DNA of 64,000 bases from Acidobacteriaceae bacterium (GTDB lineage: Bacteria; Acidobacteriota; Terriglobia; Terriglobales; Acidobacteriaceae): contig JANXZM010000096.1 of the NCBI GenBank assembly GCA_025355505.1, forward strand, positions 99,364-163,363, written 5' to 3'. Position numbers and translations under genes: made by a program. Below, piece by piece: positions 55,405 to 63,807 of the stretch. How positions within the stretch are numbered: position 1 is the first letter of the stretch; each line of letters begins with the position of its first letter. The notes under the pieces are model-generated. The model ran no database searches, had not been told where the DNA came from, and saw only the letters and a program-made list of their open reading frames with translations.

Positions 55405-56154
55405 ATGTCTTGGACCGAGAAGATTTCCGCCGGAGATTGGCCCGCGACTATTCAGTCGGTCGTGGGAACGATCGTCATCGCCGTTTTTGTGGTCACCTTC
55501 CTCGAGCAGCCGTTCACCATCCCTTCGGGATCGATGGAGCAAACGCTGCTCATCGGCGACTACCTGCTGGTGGATAAGTTTTGCTACGGCAACCCCGAAG
55601 GCTGGAGCCGTCTCATGCCCTACCGCAAGATCCGGCGCGGTGACATCATCGTCTTCCATTACCCGGTGAATCCTGAGAAGGACTTCGTGAAGCGAGTGGT
55701 GGCCTTGCCCGGAGATCGCCTGCGCCTTATCAACAAGCGCGTCTACATCAACGGCGTCCTCGTGCAGGAGCCCTACGTGCAATACCTCACAACACTGCGC
55801 AATTATTATCGCGACGACTTCCCGCGTACCGATTCTCCCGACTACGGCGTGGATGCAAAGTGGTGGAAGGAAATGCCGAAACTGGTGGAAGACCACCAGT
55901 TGATTATTCCCGAGGGCCACTATTTTGTTCTCGGCGACAATCGCGACGACAGCCAGGACAGCCGGTATTGGGGTTTCGTGCCGCGCGAAAATATCATCGG
56001 ACGCCCGCTTTTGATCTATTGGTCGTCGGGCAATTTGAACAATGATCTTTCCGGATCGCCAACCGTCGGTGATAGGATTTATCATCTTGCCTACGCGGTA
56101 ACTCACTTGTTCCAGATAACGCGCTGGGAACGTACTCTCAGGCTGGTGCGCTGA
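55405..56154 (+). CDS. lepB: Signal peptidase I, copy 1 of 3
   Basis: This inner-membrane serine protease (249 aa) removes signal peptides from exported proteins. One N-terminal membrane anchor (VVGTIVIAVFVVTFLEQ) is present. Box B IPSGSMEQTL carries the catalytic Ser, box C is RRGDIIVFHYP, box D DFVKRVVALPGD carries the general-base Lys, and box E is LGDNRDDSQDSRYWGFVP. All residues for activity are seen. It is the most canonical of the three tandem copies, 33 bp after rnc. Confidence 0.94.
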   Translation: MSWTEKISAGDWPATIQSVVGTIVIAVFVVTFLEQPFTIPSGSMEQTLLIGDYLLVDKFCYGNPEGWSRLMPYRKIRRGDIIVFHYPVNPEKDFVKRVVALPGDRLRLINKRVYINGVLVQEPYVQYLTTLRNYYRDDFPRTDSPDYGVDAKWWKEMPKLVEDHQLIIPEGHYFVLGDNRDDSQDSRYWGFVPRENIIGRPLLIYWSSGNLNNDLSGSPTVGDRIYHLAYAVTHLFQITRWERTLRLVR

Positions 56155-56183
56155 GACAAAATCCTCTGAAACGGATACCGAAA

Positions 56184-56975
56184 GTGCCAAAAAAAGAAAA
56201 ACAAGAAGTCATACGTAACGAAAAGACGGTCGACGAAAAGCCGCGCGAGACTACGGTGGAATTCCTGGCCTCGCTGGCCGGAGTGCTGGTCACCGGCCTG
56301 TTCATCATCACCTTTGTGCTGCAGGCGTTTGAGATTCCCTCCAGTTCCATGGAGGACACTCTCCTCATCGGCGACCACGTGTTCGTGAACCGGGAGCAGT
56401 TCGCGCCGCCGACGCATTGGCTGGGACCGCTGCTGCCCTATCGCGACATCCATCGCAACGACATTGTGGTGTTCCTGTCGCCGGAGGAACAGGGTCTGTT
56501 TGTCGTGAAACGGATCATGGGCATCCCCGGCGATCATATCCACTTGCGCGATGACCTTGTCTATCGCAACGGCGAGAAACTGGTTGAGCCGTACGTGCGG
56601 CACAAGGTGGCGAATTACGATCCCTACCGGGACAATTTTCCGGCCGTGCCACCTTCGGAAATGTACAACGTGCGAAACGAAAAATGGACGCTGGAATTGC
56701 CCTCGCATCTGGAGGGCGGCGACATCGTTGTGCCTCCGGACAGCTATTTTGCCATGGGCGACAACCGCGACGTGAGTTACGACAGCCGTTACTGGGGCTT
56801 TATTCCTCGGAAGAACGTAATTGGCCGTCCTATGTTCGTTTACTGGTCGTTTGTTACACCAGCGGACCAGTACCAGATGCGCAGCGCGGGCGACCGGCTG
56901 GGGTTCCTGGCGCACATCATCATTCATTTCTTTGATGAAACGCGCTGGTCGCGAACCTTCAGGCTGGTGCGCTGA
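56184..56975 (+). CDS. lepB: Signal peptidase I, copy 2 of 3
   Basis: The 263-aa paralogue starts at GTG 56184. It has one membrane anchor (AGVLVTGLFIITFVLQ), the catalytic Ser in IPSSSMEDTL (Ser replaces the usual Gly), the general-base Lys in FVVKRIMGIPGD, and AMGDNRDVSYDSRYWGFIP. It is far more similar to copy 3 than to copy 1. The short leaders of copies 2 and 3 (CTGAAACGG(A/G)TACCGAA) are alike, consistent with a recent tandem duplication. Confidence 0.92.
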   Translation: MPKKEKQEVIRNEKTVDEKPRETTVEFLASLAGVLVTGLFIITFVLQAFEIPSSSMEDTLLIGDHVFVNREQFAPPTHWLGPLLPYRDIHRNDIVVFLSPEEQGLFVVKRIMGIPGDHIHLRDDLVYRNGEKLVEPYVRHKVANYDPYRDNFPAVPPSEMYNVRNEKWTLELPSHLEGGDIVVPPDSYFAMGDNRDVSYDSRYWGFIPRKNVIGRPMFVYWSFVTPADQYQMRSAGDRLGFLAHIIIHFFDETRWSRTFRLVR

Positions 56976-57004
56976 GAAGAAAGTTTCTGAAACGGGTACC
57001 GAAC

Positions 57005-57775
57005 GTGTCGAACCAAGAAGAAGTTATTGTGGACGAAAAACCGCCCGAGACGATGGTGGAATTCCTGGCCTCTCTACCAGGATTGCTGGTCGTCGTCCTG
57101 TTCATCATGACGTTTGTTCTCCAGAATTTTGAGATTCCATCGAGTTCGATGGAGGACACGCTGCTCATCGGGGACCATCTATTCGTGAACCGGGAGCAGT
57201 TCGCGCCACCGACGCGCTGGATGGGGCCACTAATGCCCTATCGCGATATTCGCCGCAACGACGTTGCTGTGTTCTTGTCGTCAGAACAACCGGGCCTGTT
57301 CCTGGTGAAGCGCATCATCGGCATTCCCGGCGACCACATCCGCCTGCGCGATGGTGTCGTGTACCGGAACCGCGAGAAGCTCGATGAGCCGTACGCGCGC
57401 CACAAACTCGGGGATTACAACCCCTATCGCGACAACTTCCCTGCGGTGCCACCTTCGGAAATGTACGGGGTACGAAACAAACAATGGCAGCAGGAAATGC
57501 CTTTGCATCTGGAGGGCGATGACATCGTGGTGCCGCCGGACAACTACTTTGCCATGGGCGACAACCGCGACGTGAGTTACGACAGCCGTTTCTGGGGCTT
57601 TGTTCCACGGAAAAACGTCATCGGGCGCCCCCTGTTCATCTACTGGTCGTTTGTTACACCAGAGGACCAGTACCAGATGCGCAGCGCGGGCGATCGGATG
57701 GGATTTCTGGCGCACATCGTCATTCACTTCCTTGATGAAACGCGCTGGTCGCGCACCCTCAGGATCGTGCGGTGA
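57005..57775 (+). CDS. lepB: Signal peptidase I, copy 3 of 3
   Basis: The 256-aa paralogue starts at GTG 57005. The anchor is LPGLLVVVLFIMTFVLQ, the catalytic Ser is in IPSSSMEDTL, the Lys in FLVKRIIGIPGD, and box E is AMGDNRDVSYDSRFWGFVP. It shares long identical stretches with copy 2, for example HLFVNREQFAPPTRW and YWSFVTP. The stop overlaps the GTG of the AsmA-like gene by four bases. Confidence 0.92.
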   Translation: MSNQEEVIVDEKPPETMVEFLASLPGLLVVVLFIMTFVLQNFEIPSSSMEDTLLIGDHLFVNREQFAPPTRWMGPLMPYRDIRRNDVAVFLSSEQPGLFLVKRIIGIPGDHIRLRDGVVYRNREKLDEPYARHKLGDYNPYRDNFPAVPPSEMYGVRNKQWQQEMPLHLEGDDIVVPPDNYFAMGDNRDVSYDSRFWGFVPRKNVIGRPLFIYWSFVTPEDQYQMRSAGDRMGFLAHIVIHFLDETRWSRTLRIVR

Positions 57776-57819
57776 AATTTCTGCGTTCCAAATTTCTGCG
57801 TTCCAAATTTCTTCGTTCC
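57772..57819 (+). repeat. 15-bp tandem repeat at the 5' end of the AsmA-like gene
   Basis: AAATTTCTGCGTTCC occurs three times with one change (AAATTTCTTCGTTCC), right after the GTG start. It codes for Lys-Phe-Leu-Arg-Ser three times, lengthening the basic n-region before the membrane anchor. Confidence 0.8.
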
Positions 57820-60399
57820 AGGCGCGGGGTGGCTGCGGTCGTGGCTCTCCTGCTGATTCTGTTTCTGTTCCGGCCGGTCGTATACACATTGCGCAATCGG
57901 ATTGCAAATTCCATCGCAAGCGCTCTCGGCCGTAGGGTCGCACTCGACAACGTGCGATTGCATCTTTTGCCGCGGCCGGGCTTTGATCTGGAAGGGCTCG
58001 TCATCTTCGACGATCCCGCATTTAGCGCGGAACCGATGATCCGCGCGCAGGAAGTTTCCGCCGCAATACGGTTTCGTTCCCTGCTTCGCGGACGACTCGA
58101 GATCGCCACCCTGAGCGCAAGCGAGCCCAGCATCAATCTGGTGCGCAATAATGAAGGGCGCTGGAACCTGTCGAGCCTCGTCGAGCGCAACGCCCAAATT
58201 CCCGCGGCTCCGACAGCTAAGGCTGCTTCCGAGCGGCGTCCGGCATTCCCCTACCTCGAAGCGAGCCATGCCCGCATCAATTTCAAGATTGGACAGACGA
58301 AGAAGTCGTACGCGCTGATGGATGCGGACGTGGCGCTTTGGCAGGATTCAGAAAATTCCTGGGGCGCGCGCATGAAGGCGGCGCCCGTGCGCACCGATTT
58401 TAATCTCACCGACACCGGGCTGCTTCAGATCAACGCAACGTGGCAACGCGCTTCCAGTTTGCGTTTGACGCCGATGCAGGTCGCCGTGCTATGGCAGAAC
58501 GGGCAGCTCGGACAGATCACGAAGTTGCTGAGTGGAAAAGACCGGGGATGGCGTGGTGGAGTGAATTTCACGGCGAAGATGTCGGGCACTCCGGAAACGC
58601 TGCGCATCGAGAGTGAGACCGTGGTCGAAGATTTCCATCGTTACGATATTGTTGGCAGCGAGAGCGTGCGCCTGGCAACCGGTTGCTCGGGACAGTACAA
58701 CGCGGTCACGAGCACACTTGCCGGCCTGCTGTGCGAATCGCCGGTGAGCAGCGGGTCGCTTCGGCTGCGCGGCACGTTGTCCCTTGCCTCACCACTGCCA
58801 ACCTATGATCTAACGGTCGAGGCTAAGAAGGTGCCTCTAACCTCGGTGCTTCGGTTGCTGCGGCAGGCGAAGAAGCAGGTTCCCGGCGATCTCACCGCGA
58901 GTGGGTTGCTGAATGCGGAGTTCCGCGCGACGCGCAACCGGCCTTCCGCTCCCGAGGACGCTCGGCTCCGGTTGTTAACGCAATGGAGCGGTACGGGATC
59001 GGCGTCCGATGTGCGTTTGCTGTCGAATGCAGGGAAAGATGAAGTCGCCTTCGGCACGATTCCTCTGGCGCTGGTGGGCGCCAATTCGCAGGGGACGTCG
59101 CCAAAAGACAGGCTTGGTGATCCGAAGAAGCAGGGATTTGAGCAGGAGCCTGCGGAACCGCACGTGCGCGTTGGGCCGATTGCACTGGCGATGAACGCTT
59201 CCGTCCCGGTGGACTCCGGCGGGTGGATTTCCTTTGACGGTTATCGTTTGTTTCTGCGCGGCGATATGGAACTGAAAGACCTTTTTCGACTGGAGGACGT
59301 TCTGGGCTTGCCGGTGGGGCGCCCGGCGGCGGAAGGTTCGGCCAAGTTGGATGTGAGTGTCTCCGGGCTGTGGCAGGGGTTTGCGCCTCCCGCGACGCTT
59401 GGGACCGCTCAACTGCGAAACGTGCGCGCCGAGATGCACGGGCTGAACACTCCGATTGAGATTGGCTCGGCAACTGTGACGCTCGCTCCGGACGCGGTAT
59501 CGATACAGAAGATTTCCGCTCGCACCGGTAGCACACATTGGAGCGGCGGCGTTACCGCGTCTCGTCATTGCGCGGCTCCGGGCTGCACCTTTCACTTCGA
59601 TCTCACGGCCGACCAGCTTTCGACGGGAGATTTCGCGGAATGGTTCACGCCGCATCCGGCCAAACGCCCTTGGTACCGCATTTTGAATTCCAGCGAACGG
59701 CAGGACAGTTCGCCACTGCTCGCGATTCAAGCGCGTGGCAACTTGCATGTCGGCCGGTTTGGATTGCAGAAGCTGCTTGCCACCCAGATTGCGACCCAGG
59801 TCGACCTCGATCGAGGCAAGATCACACTGACGGGTTTGCGCGGACAACTGCTGCAGGGCACTCATCGGGGTAACTGGACGATTGATGTCTCGAATCGTGA
59901 TGCGTCGTCTCGTGATGCGCCATCTCAGCTCGTGCGCTACCACGGCAGCGGCACCTTGCAGAACATTTCGCTGGCTCAGGTGGGCACCTTGATGAACGAT
60001 GGATGGATTACCGGAACGGCGGACGGGAATTTCAATCTGGATGGATCGGCAGACAGCTTTCACAAGCTGCTGGCGCGCTCCGATGGCAGGTTGCAGTTCA
60101 CGATGCGAAACGGCGGCCTGACTCATGTTGAGATTCCCGGCTTGGCGGGGCCTTTGCCGGCGCATCGGTTCGCGGGAGACCTGCACTTGAAAAAAGGTGC
60201 CTGGGAACTTTCCGCGGGGAGACTGGAATCGCGAGACGGCATTTATCAGGTGAGCGGAACGGCTTCTCCGGGCGGCGGTTTTGACTTTGTGTTGACGCGC
60301 GGCGACCAGCGATCGTGGACGGTTACGGGAACGCTGGCAAAGCCACTCGTCGCGCCGGTGCGCCGGACCGAAACTGACGCGCAAAGCCTCCAACCGTAG
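57772..60399 (+). CDS. AsmA-family envelope protein
   Basis: The 875-aa protein has an N-terminal membrane anchor (VAAVVALLLILFLFRPVVY) and a periplasmic body. The AsmA-N pattern RVALDNVRLHLLPRPGFDLEGLVI and a C-terminal segment with ITLTGLRGQLLQGTHRGNW, then SFHKLLARSDGRLQFTMRNGGL, match the AsmA/TamB-like lipid-transfer group. These proteins probably move phospholipids or support outer-membrane assembly. The first 15 residues are KFLRS three times, coded by a 15-bp tandem repeat. Translation is coupled to the last signal peptidase (GTGA). Confidence 0.85.
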   Translation: MKFLRSKFLRSKFLRSRRGVAAVVALLLILFLFRPVVYTLRNRIANSIASALGRRVALDNVRLHLLPRPGFDLEGLVIFDDPAFSAEPMIRAQEVSAAIRFRSLLRGRLEIATLSASEPSINLVRNNEGRWNLSSLVERNAQIPAAPTAKAASERRPAFPYLEASHARINFKIGQTKKSYALMDADVALWQDSENSWGARMKAAPVRTDFNLTDTGLLQINATWQRASSLRLTPMQVAVLWQNGQLGQITKLLSGKDRGWRGGVNFTAKMSGTPETLRIESETVVEDFHRYDIVGSESVRLATGCSGQYNAVTSTLAGLLCESPVSSGSLRLRGTLSLASPLPTYDLTVEAKKVPLTSVLRLLRQAKKQVPGDLTASGLLNAEFRATRNRPSAPEDARLRLLTQWSGTGSASDVRLLSNAGKDEVAFGTIPLALVGANSQGTSPKDRLGDPKKQGFEQEPAEPHVRVGPIALAMNASVPVDSGGWISFDGYRLFLRGDMELKDLFRLEDVLGLPVGRPAAEGSAKLDVSVSGLWQGFAPPATLGTAQLRNVRAEMHGLNTPIEIGSATVTLAPDAVSIQKISARTGSTHWSGGVTASRHCAAPGCTFHFDLTADQLSTGDFAEWFTPHPAKRPWYRILNSSERQDSSPLLAIQARGNLHVGRFGLQKLLATQIATQVDLDRGKITLTGLRGQLLQGTHRGNWTIDVSNRDASSRDAPSQLVRYHGSGTLQNISLAQVGTLMNDGWITGTADGNFNLDGSADSFHKLLARSDGRLQFTMRNGGLTHVEIPGLAGPLPAHRFAGDLHLKKGAWELSAGRLESRDGIYQVSGTASPGGGFDFVLTRGDQRSWTVTGTLAKPLVAPVRRTETDAQSLQP

Positions 60400-60418
60400 G
60401 CCTGGCGTTTGAATCCCG

Positions 60419-60446
60419 GTAGAGACGCGGCTTGCCGCGTCTCTAC
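60419..60446. repeat. REP-like palindrome GTAGAGACGCGGC, copy 2
   Basis: GTAGAGACGCGGC-TT-GCCGCGTCTCTAC is a perfect palindrome with 13-bp arms. It lies between the convergent AsmA-like and amidohydrolase genes and could act as a hairpin for both transcripts, although no T-run follows. Confidence 0.75.
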
Positions 60447-60452
60447 AAGCGG

Positions 60453-62135
60453 CTACGGCGTATAGCCCGCTCCTCGCAACACTTTTCCTGGCAACGCGTT
60501 CGTCATTTTTCCGTTTTCAATGACGGCGACCCCGTTGATCAGCACGTAGTCCATGCCTTCCGACAGCCGGTTCGGATCGTCGAAAGTTGCCACATCGCGC
60601 ACCGTCTCCGGATCGAACACAACCACGTCGGCCCACATTCCCTGTTTGAGTACGCCGCGATCTGTCAGTCTCATGCGCTGAGCGGGCAGCGACGAGAACT
60701 TCCGGATTGCCTCTTCGAGCGTCAGCCTTTTCTCTTCTCTAACGTATTTTCGCAAGATGCGCGGGAAGGTACCGTAGGCTCTGGGGTGCGGGTGCTCTTC
60801 GCCGAGAATGCCTTCGGGCGAAGTGCCGGAAGAGTCGTTGTCCACGGAAACCCACGGCTGCTGCAGGGCAAGCGCGACGTCGGGCTCTGACATACCGAAG
60901 ACCGCGCAATCGGTAAAGGCATTGTCTTCGATCAGCAGATCGAAGAGCGTGTCCATCGGATCTTTGTTCAGGATTTTCGCGACTTCGGTGAGGCGCTTGC
61001 CCTGAAATTTTTTCAATGCTGGATTCTGCACGACGCTGATCATTACATCCTGCGGGCCGCTGATCTCGTCCCACTCGTTGTCCCAGTCTTTGGAAGGTGT
61101 CTCCAGATCTTTGCGAATGCGGGCGCGGGTTGCGGGATCTTTGAGCCGCTCTATCAACTTGGCATCGCCGCCGTCATGCGCCCATGCGGGGATGAAGGCC
61201 GACATGCTGTTAAACCATGCGGTGTAGGCGTAGGTATCGGCCTCGACATCAACGCCTTCGGCGCGCGCTTGGTTGACCCGCGCCACTAGTTCTGGCATTT
61301 TCCCGAAGTTAGCCTTCCCCGCAATTTTGAAATGCCAGATCTCCACCGGAATGTGCGCCTCGCGCCCGATGCGGACTGCTTCGTCGATCGCTTCGAGAGC
61401 GCTGTCACCTTCGTTGCGCAGGTGCGAGGCGTAGATTCCACCAAATTTCGAGGCTTCGGAGGCGAGCGCGATTAGCTCTTCGGTTTTCGCGTAGGGGGCG
61501 GGCGCATACATCAGCGAAGTCGAGACTCCGACGGCGCCGTCGTGCATGGCGTCGCGCACCAGAGCTTTCATTTTTTCCAGTTGCTCGGGTGTAGGCTGTA
61601 CATCCGCGTCACCCAGCACCATGCGCCGCACTTGAGTCGCTCCAACGTAGCTGGCGAGGTTGATGCCCATGCCTTGCTTTTCGAGACGCGAGAAATATTG
61701 ACGGAACGTGCGCCAATCGGGATTGATCTTGTAATGTTCGAAGCCGGGACGATCGTTGGCGATGATGGCATCGTTTAAGGGAGCAGCGGATCCGCCCTCT
61801 CCGGTGATCTCGGTGGTAATGCCCTGATAGATCTTCGAAGGCAAGCGCGGATCGACAAGGATGGTCGTCTCCGACTGGCCGAGCATGTCCACAAAGCCGG
61901 GAGCAACGATTTTACCCTTGGCGTCAACGGTGCGCTTGCGCGCGGCGGCAGAAAGATTGCCGATGGCGGCGATGCGTCCGTTGCGGATTCCGATGTCGCC
62001 TGAGTACCATGGAGAGCCGGTACCGTCAACGATATGTCCATTGCTGATGACGAGGTCGAACGGCAGGTCGGCGGCCAAGGCGAAGGTCGAGAGGATCAGC
62101 AGGAATGCGAGTGCGAGACGGCTAGTTAAGGTCAT
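60453..62135 (-). CDS. Secreted amidohydrolase, N-acyl-D-amino-acid deacylase-like
   Basis: The 560-aa protein has a signal peptide (SRLALAFLLILSTFALAA) and the amidohydrolase fold (DLVISNGHIVDGTGSPWYSG at the start, KGKIVAPGFVDMLGQSE). The His-x-His metal pair usual after PGFVD is absent (MLGQSE). Later candidate ligands remain in IYASHLRNEGD and EIWHFKIAG. D-aminoacylase relatives release D-amino acids from N-acyl forms, but this variant may have changed metal use or substrate. I chose the ATG at 62135, with AGGAAA eight bases upstream. It overlaps the end of the small membrane gene. Confidence 0.82.
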   Translation of the reverse strand: MTLTSRLALAFLLILSTFALAADLPFDLVISNGHIVDGTGSPWYSGDIGIRNGRIAAIGNLSAAARKRTVDAKGKIVAPGFVDMLGQSETTILVDPRLPSKIYQGITTEITGEGGSAAPLNDAIIANDRPGFEHYKINPDWRTFRQYFSRLEKQGMGINLASYVGATQVRRMVLGDADVQPTPEQLEKMKALVRDAMHDGAVGVSTSLMYAPAPYAKTEELIALASEASKFGGIYASHLRNEGDSALEAIDEAVRIGREAHIPVEIWHFKIAGKANFGKMPELVARVNQARAEGVDVEADTYAYTAWFNSMSAFIPAWAHDGGDAKLIERLKDPATRARIRKDLETPSKDWDNEWDEISGPQDVMISVVQNPALKKFQGKRLTEVAKILNKDPMDTLFDLLIEDNAFTDCAVFGMSEPDVALALQQPWVSVDNDSSGTSPEGILGEEHPHPRAYGTFPRILRKYVREEKRLTLEEAIRKFSSLPAQRMRLTDRGVLKQGMWADVVVFDPETVRDVATFDDPNRLSEGMDYVLINGVAVIENGKMTNALPGKVLRGAGYTP

Positions 62136-62346
62136 GAGTTTTTTCCTGGTCAGTTTTTCCCATCGCAAGCTGCGAGGTCCGTGGGCGTTCAATCAACGTG
62201 CCAAGGATAATCCAGATCCCGAGCACGAGCCACTCCCAGCCGGAAAAGTGTCCCGGGACAAACGGAGCAAACTTCATCAGCACCATCGCCAACCCAACCA
62301 GCGCGCCCAAAAGCGCGATCCGGCGGTCGGCGATTTGGGGCTTCAC
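62122..62346 (-). CDS. Small two-helix membrane protein
   Basis: The 74-residue protein starts at GTG 62346 (KPQIADRRIALLGALVG). It has two hydrophobic segments (IALLGALVGLAMVLMKFA and WEWLVLGIWIILGTLI) and a charged tail. It overlaps the start of the amidohydrolase by 14 bases. The frame upstream of the GTG also reads like a membrane helix (GWFAACAAYLW) back to the STAS stop codon, so the real start may be a rare codon further up. Confidence 0.55.
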   Translation of the reverse strand: MKPQIADRRIALLGALVGLAMVLMKFAPFVPGHFSGWEWLVLGIWIILGTLIERPRTSQLAMGKTDQEKTHDLN

Positions 62347-62409
62347 CCACAGATAGGCGGCGCACGCCGCGAACCATCCGGTAGCAGCGCGCCCGTGTCG
62401 CAGCCTTGC

Positions 62410-62793
62410 TTAGGCGACCGCGAAGCGCGTGGGCGGACATTCCTTAGACCGCAAGATGCCGATTGCTTCTTTCAGCGAAGAAATCTCAAACACCGATGTG
62501 AGATGGGTGGCATCCAGCACTCGGCGGAAGAAAACCGGCGGGTTCACCAGCTTCAACTTCGCAGACTTCTGCGTCGCCCAACGACGCACCAGCAGCAGCG
62601 TTCCCAAGCCACCCGCATCCAGTTGCTCGACTTCGGAAAGATCGAGCACCAGCACGCGGACACGTTCCAGTTGCTCGATCCGGCGCCGAAACTGATCGAG
62701 CGCCGCTCCGCGCACCATACGTCCAGAGCAGTTCACGACCGCCACATCCTGCAAGCATTCGACTTGAAATTGGAGTTCCATAGGTCTATTCAT
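62410..62793 (-). CDS. STAS-domain protein (anti-anti-sigma-like)
   Basis: This is a 127-aa STAS fold (VAVVNCSGRMVRGAALDQF, VRVLVLDLSEVEQLDAGGLGTLLLV). Anti-anti-sigma factors of this fold switch by phosphorylation of a Ser in the D-S-x-G loop. Here the loop reads DAGGLG, with Ala in place of Ser, so phospho-switching seems unlikely. It may act as a fixed partner. No kinase or sigma gene is adjacent. Confidence 0.8.
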   Translation of the reverse strand: MNRPMELQFQVECLQDVAVVNCSGRMVRGAALDQFRRRIEQLERVRVLVLDLSEVEQLDAGGLGTLLLVRRWATQKSAKLKLVNPPVFFRRVLDATHLTSVFEISSLKEAIGILRSKECPPTRFAVA

Positions 62794-62949
62794 ACAAACC
62801 TGCTTTGATGTCTATTGATACGGACCAGCCCTGGAAAAAGTTCCGTGATCTGTGGTCACTCCATTGGACGTTGGAAAAGGGGAAAAGTCATCATAAGGGT
62901 TGTCATCCTTGGCTTCGCTCAGGATGACACGATGGGTCCATGCCACCAA

Positions 62950-63807
62950 CTACAACCCGGCCTCGATCCGGGATCTTGGGTCGAGAAGGTCGCGCAAGGC
63001 GTCGCCGATGAAGTTGAAGGCCAGGACGGCAAACATCACGGTCACCGCCGGAAAAAGGACGAGATGAGGAGCATCGAAGAGGTGCGAGCGGGCGTCGTTG
63101 AGCATCGATCCCCAACTCGCGGTTGGCGGCGGGACGCCGAGTCCCAAGAAACTCATCGTGGCCTCGGCAAGAACCGCGCCAGCCATGCCGATCGCCGCCT
63201 GCACAATCACCGGCTGAATAATGTTGGGCAGAATGTGCCTGGTAATAATGTGGAGATCTCCGGCGCCGAGTGCGCGCGCGGCTTCGACAAATTCGCGTTC
63301 GCGCACGGCCAGCACCTGCGCGCGCACCAGGCGGGCGTAGCCGACCCATCCTCCAAGCGACAGGGCTAGAACAAGATTGAAAATTCCGGGGCCGCGGAAT
63401 GCGACGAAAGCGATCGCGATGAGGATGCCGGGGAACGAAAGAAACGCATTCATGAGCACGATGTTGACGAAGCGGTCGATGCCTCCGCCATAGTATCCGG
63501 CAAAGCTGCCGATGATGAGGCCGAGCAGCAGCGAACACGTCACCACGCTGCTGCCGACGAACAGGGAAATTCGCGCTCCCCAGATGAGGCGGGAAAGAAT
63601 GTCGCGTCCGAGTTCGTCAGTTCCGCACCAATGCTGAGCCGAGGGCGTTTGCAAGCGGTTCGGCAGATCGATGTGCGCGGGATCATGCGGAGCGATCCAG
63701 GGCGCGAAAATCGCGGAGAAGACGAAGATGGACACCAGTACAACTCCGACAGCCGCTAGTGGATTGTGGCGGGCGATGCGGGGGAGCGAGATGGCTACAG
63801 TGGACAT
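62950..63807 (-). CDS. Dipeptide/oligopeptide ABC transporter permease (DppC-like)
   Basis: The 285-aa inner-membrane permease has six predicted helices. Its start is like DppC/OppC (PLAAVGVVLVSIFVFSAIFAPWIAPHDP), with HWCGTDELGRDILSRLIWGARISL next, and the EAA loop is EFVEAARALGAGDLHIITRHILPNI. I chose the ATG at 63807 (MSTVAISLPRIARHN). The ORF-track start at 63897 adds 30 codons with no relation to the family. The partner permease and ATPases would be expected beyond the window. Confidence 0.9.
   Translation of the reverse strand: MSTVAISLPRIARHNPLAAVGVVLVSIFVFSAIFAPWIAPHDPAHIDLPNRLQTPSAQHWCGTDELGRDILSRLIWGARISLFVGSSVVTCSLLLGLIIGSFAGYYGGGIDRFVNIVLMNAFLSFPGILIAIAFVAFRGPGIFNLVLALSLGGWVGYARLVRAQVLAVREREFVEAARALGAGDLHIITRHILPNIIQPVIVQAAIGMAGAVLAEATMSFLGLGVPPPTASWGSMLNDARSHLFDAPHLVLFPAVTVMFAVLAFNFIGDALRDLLDPRSRIEAGL

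Noticed and set aside
58975-60393. 472-codon minus-strand frame opposite the AsmA-like gene
   Set aside because: Arg/Gln-rich shadow with no recognisable motifs and no ribosome site, while the plus-strand protein is convincing.
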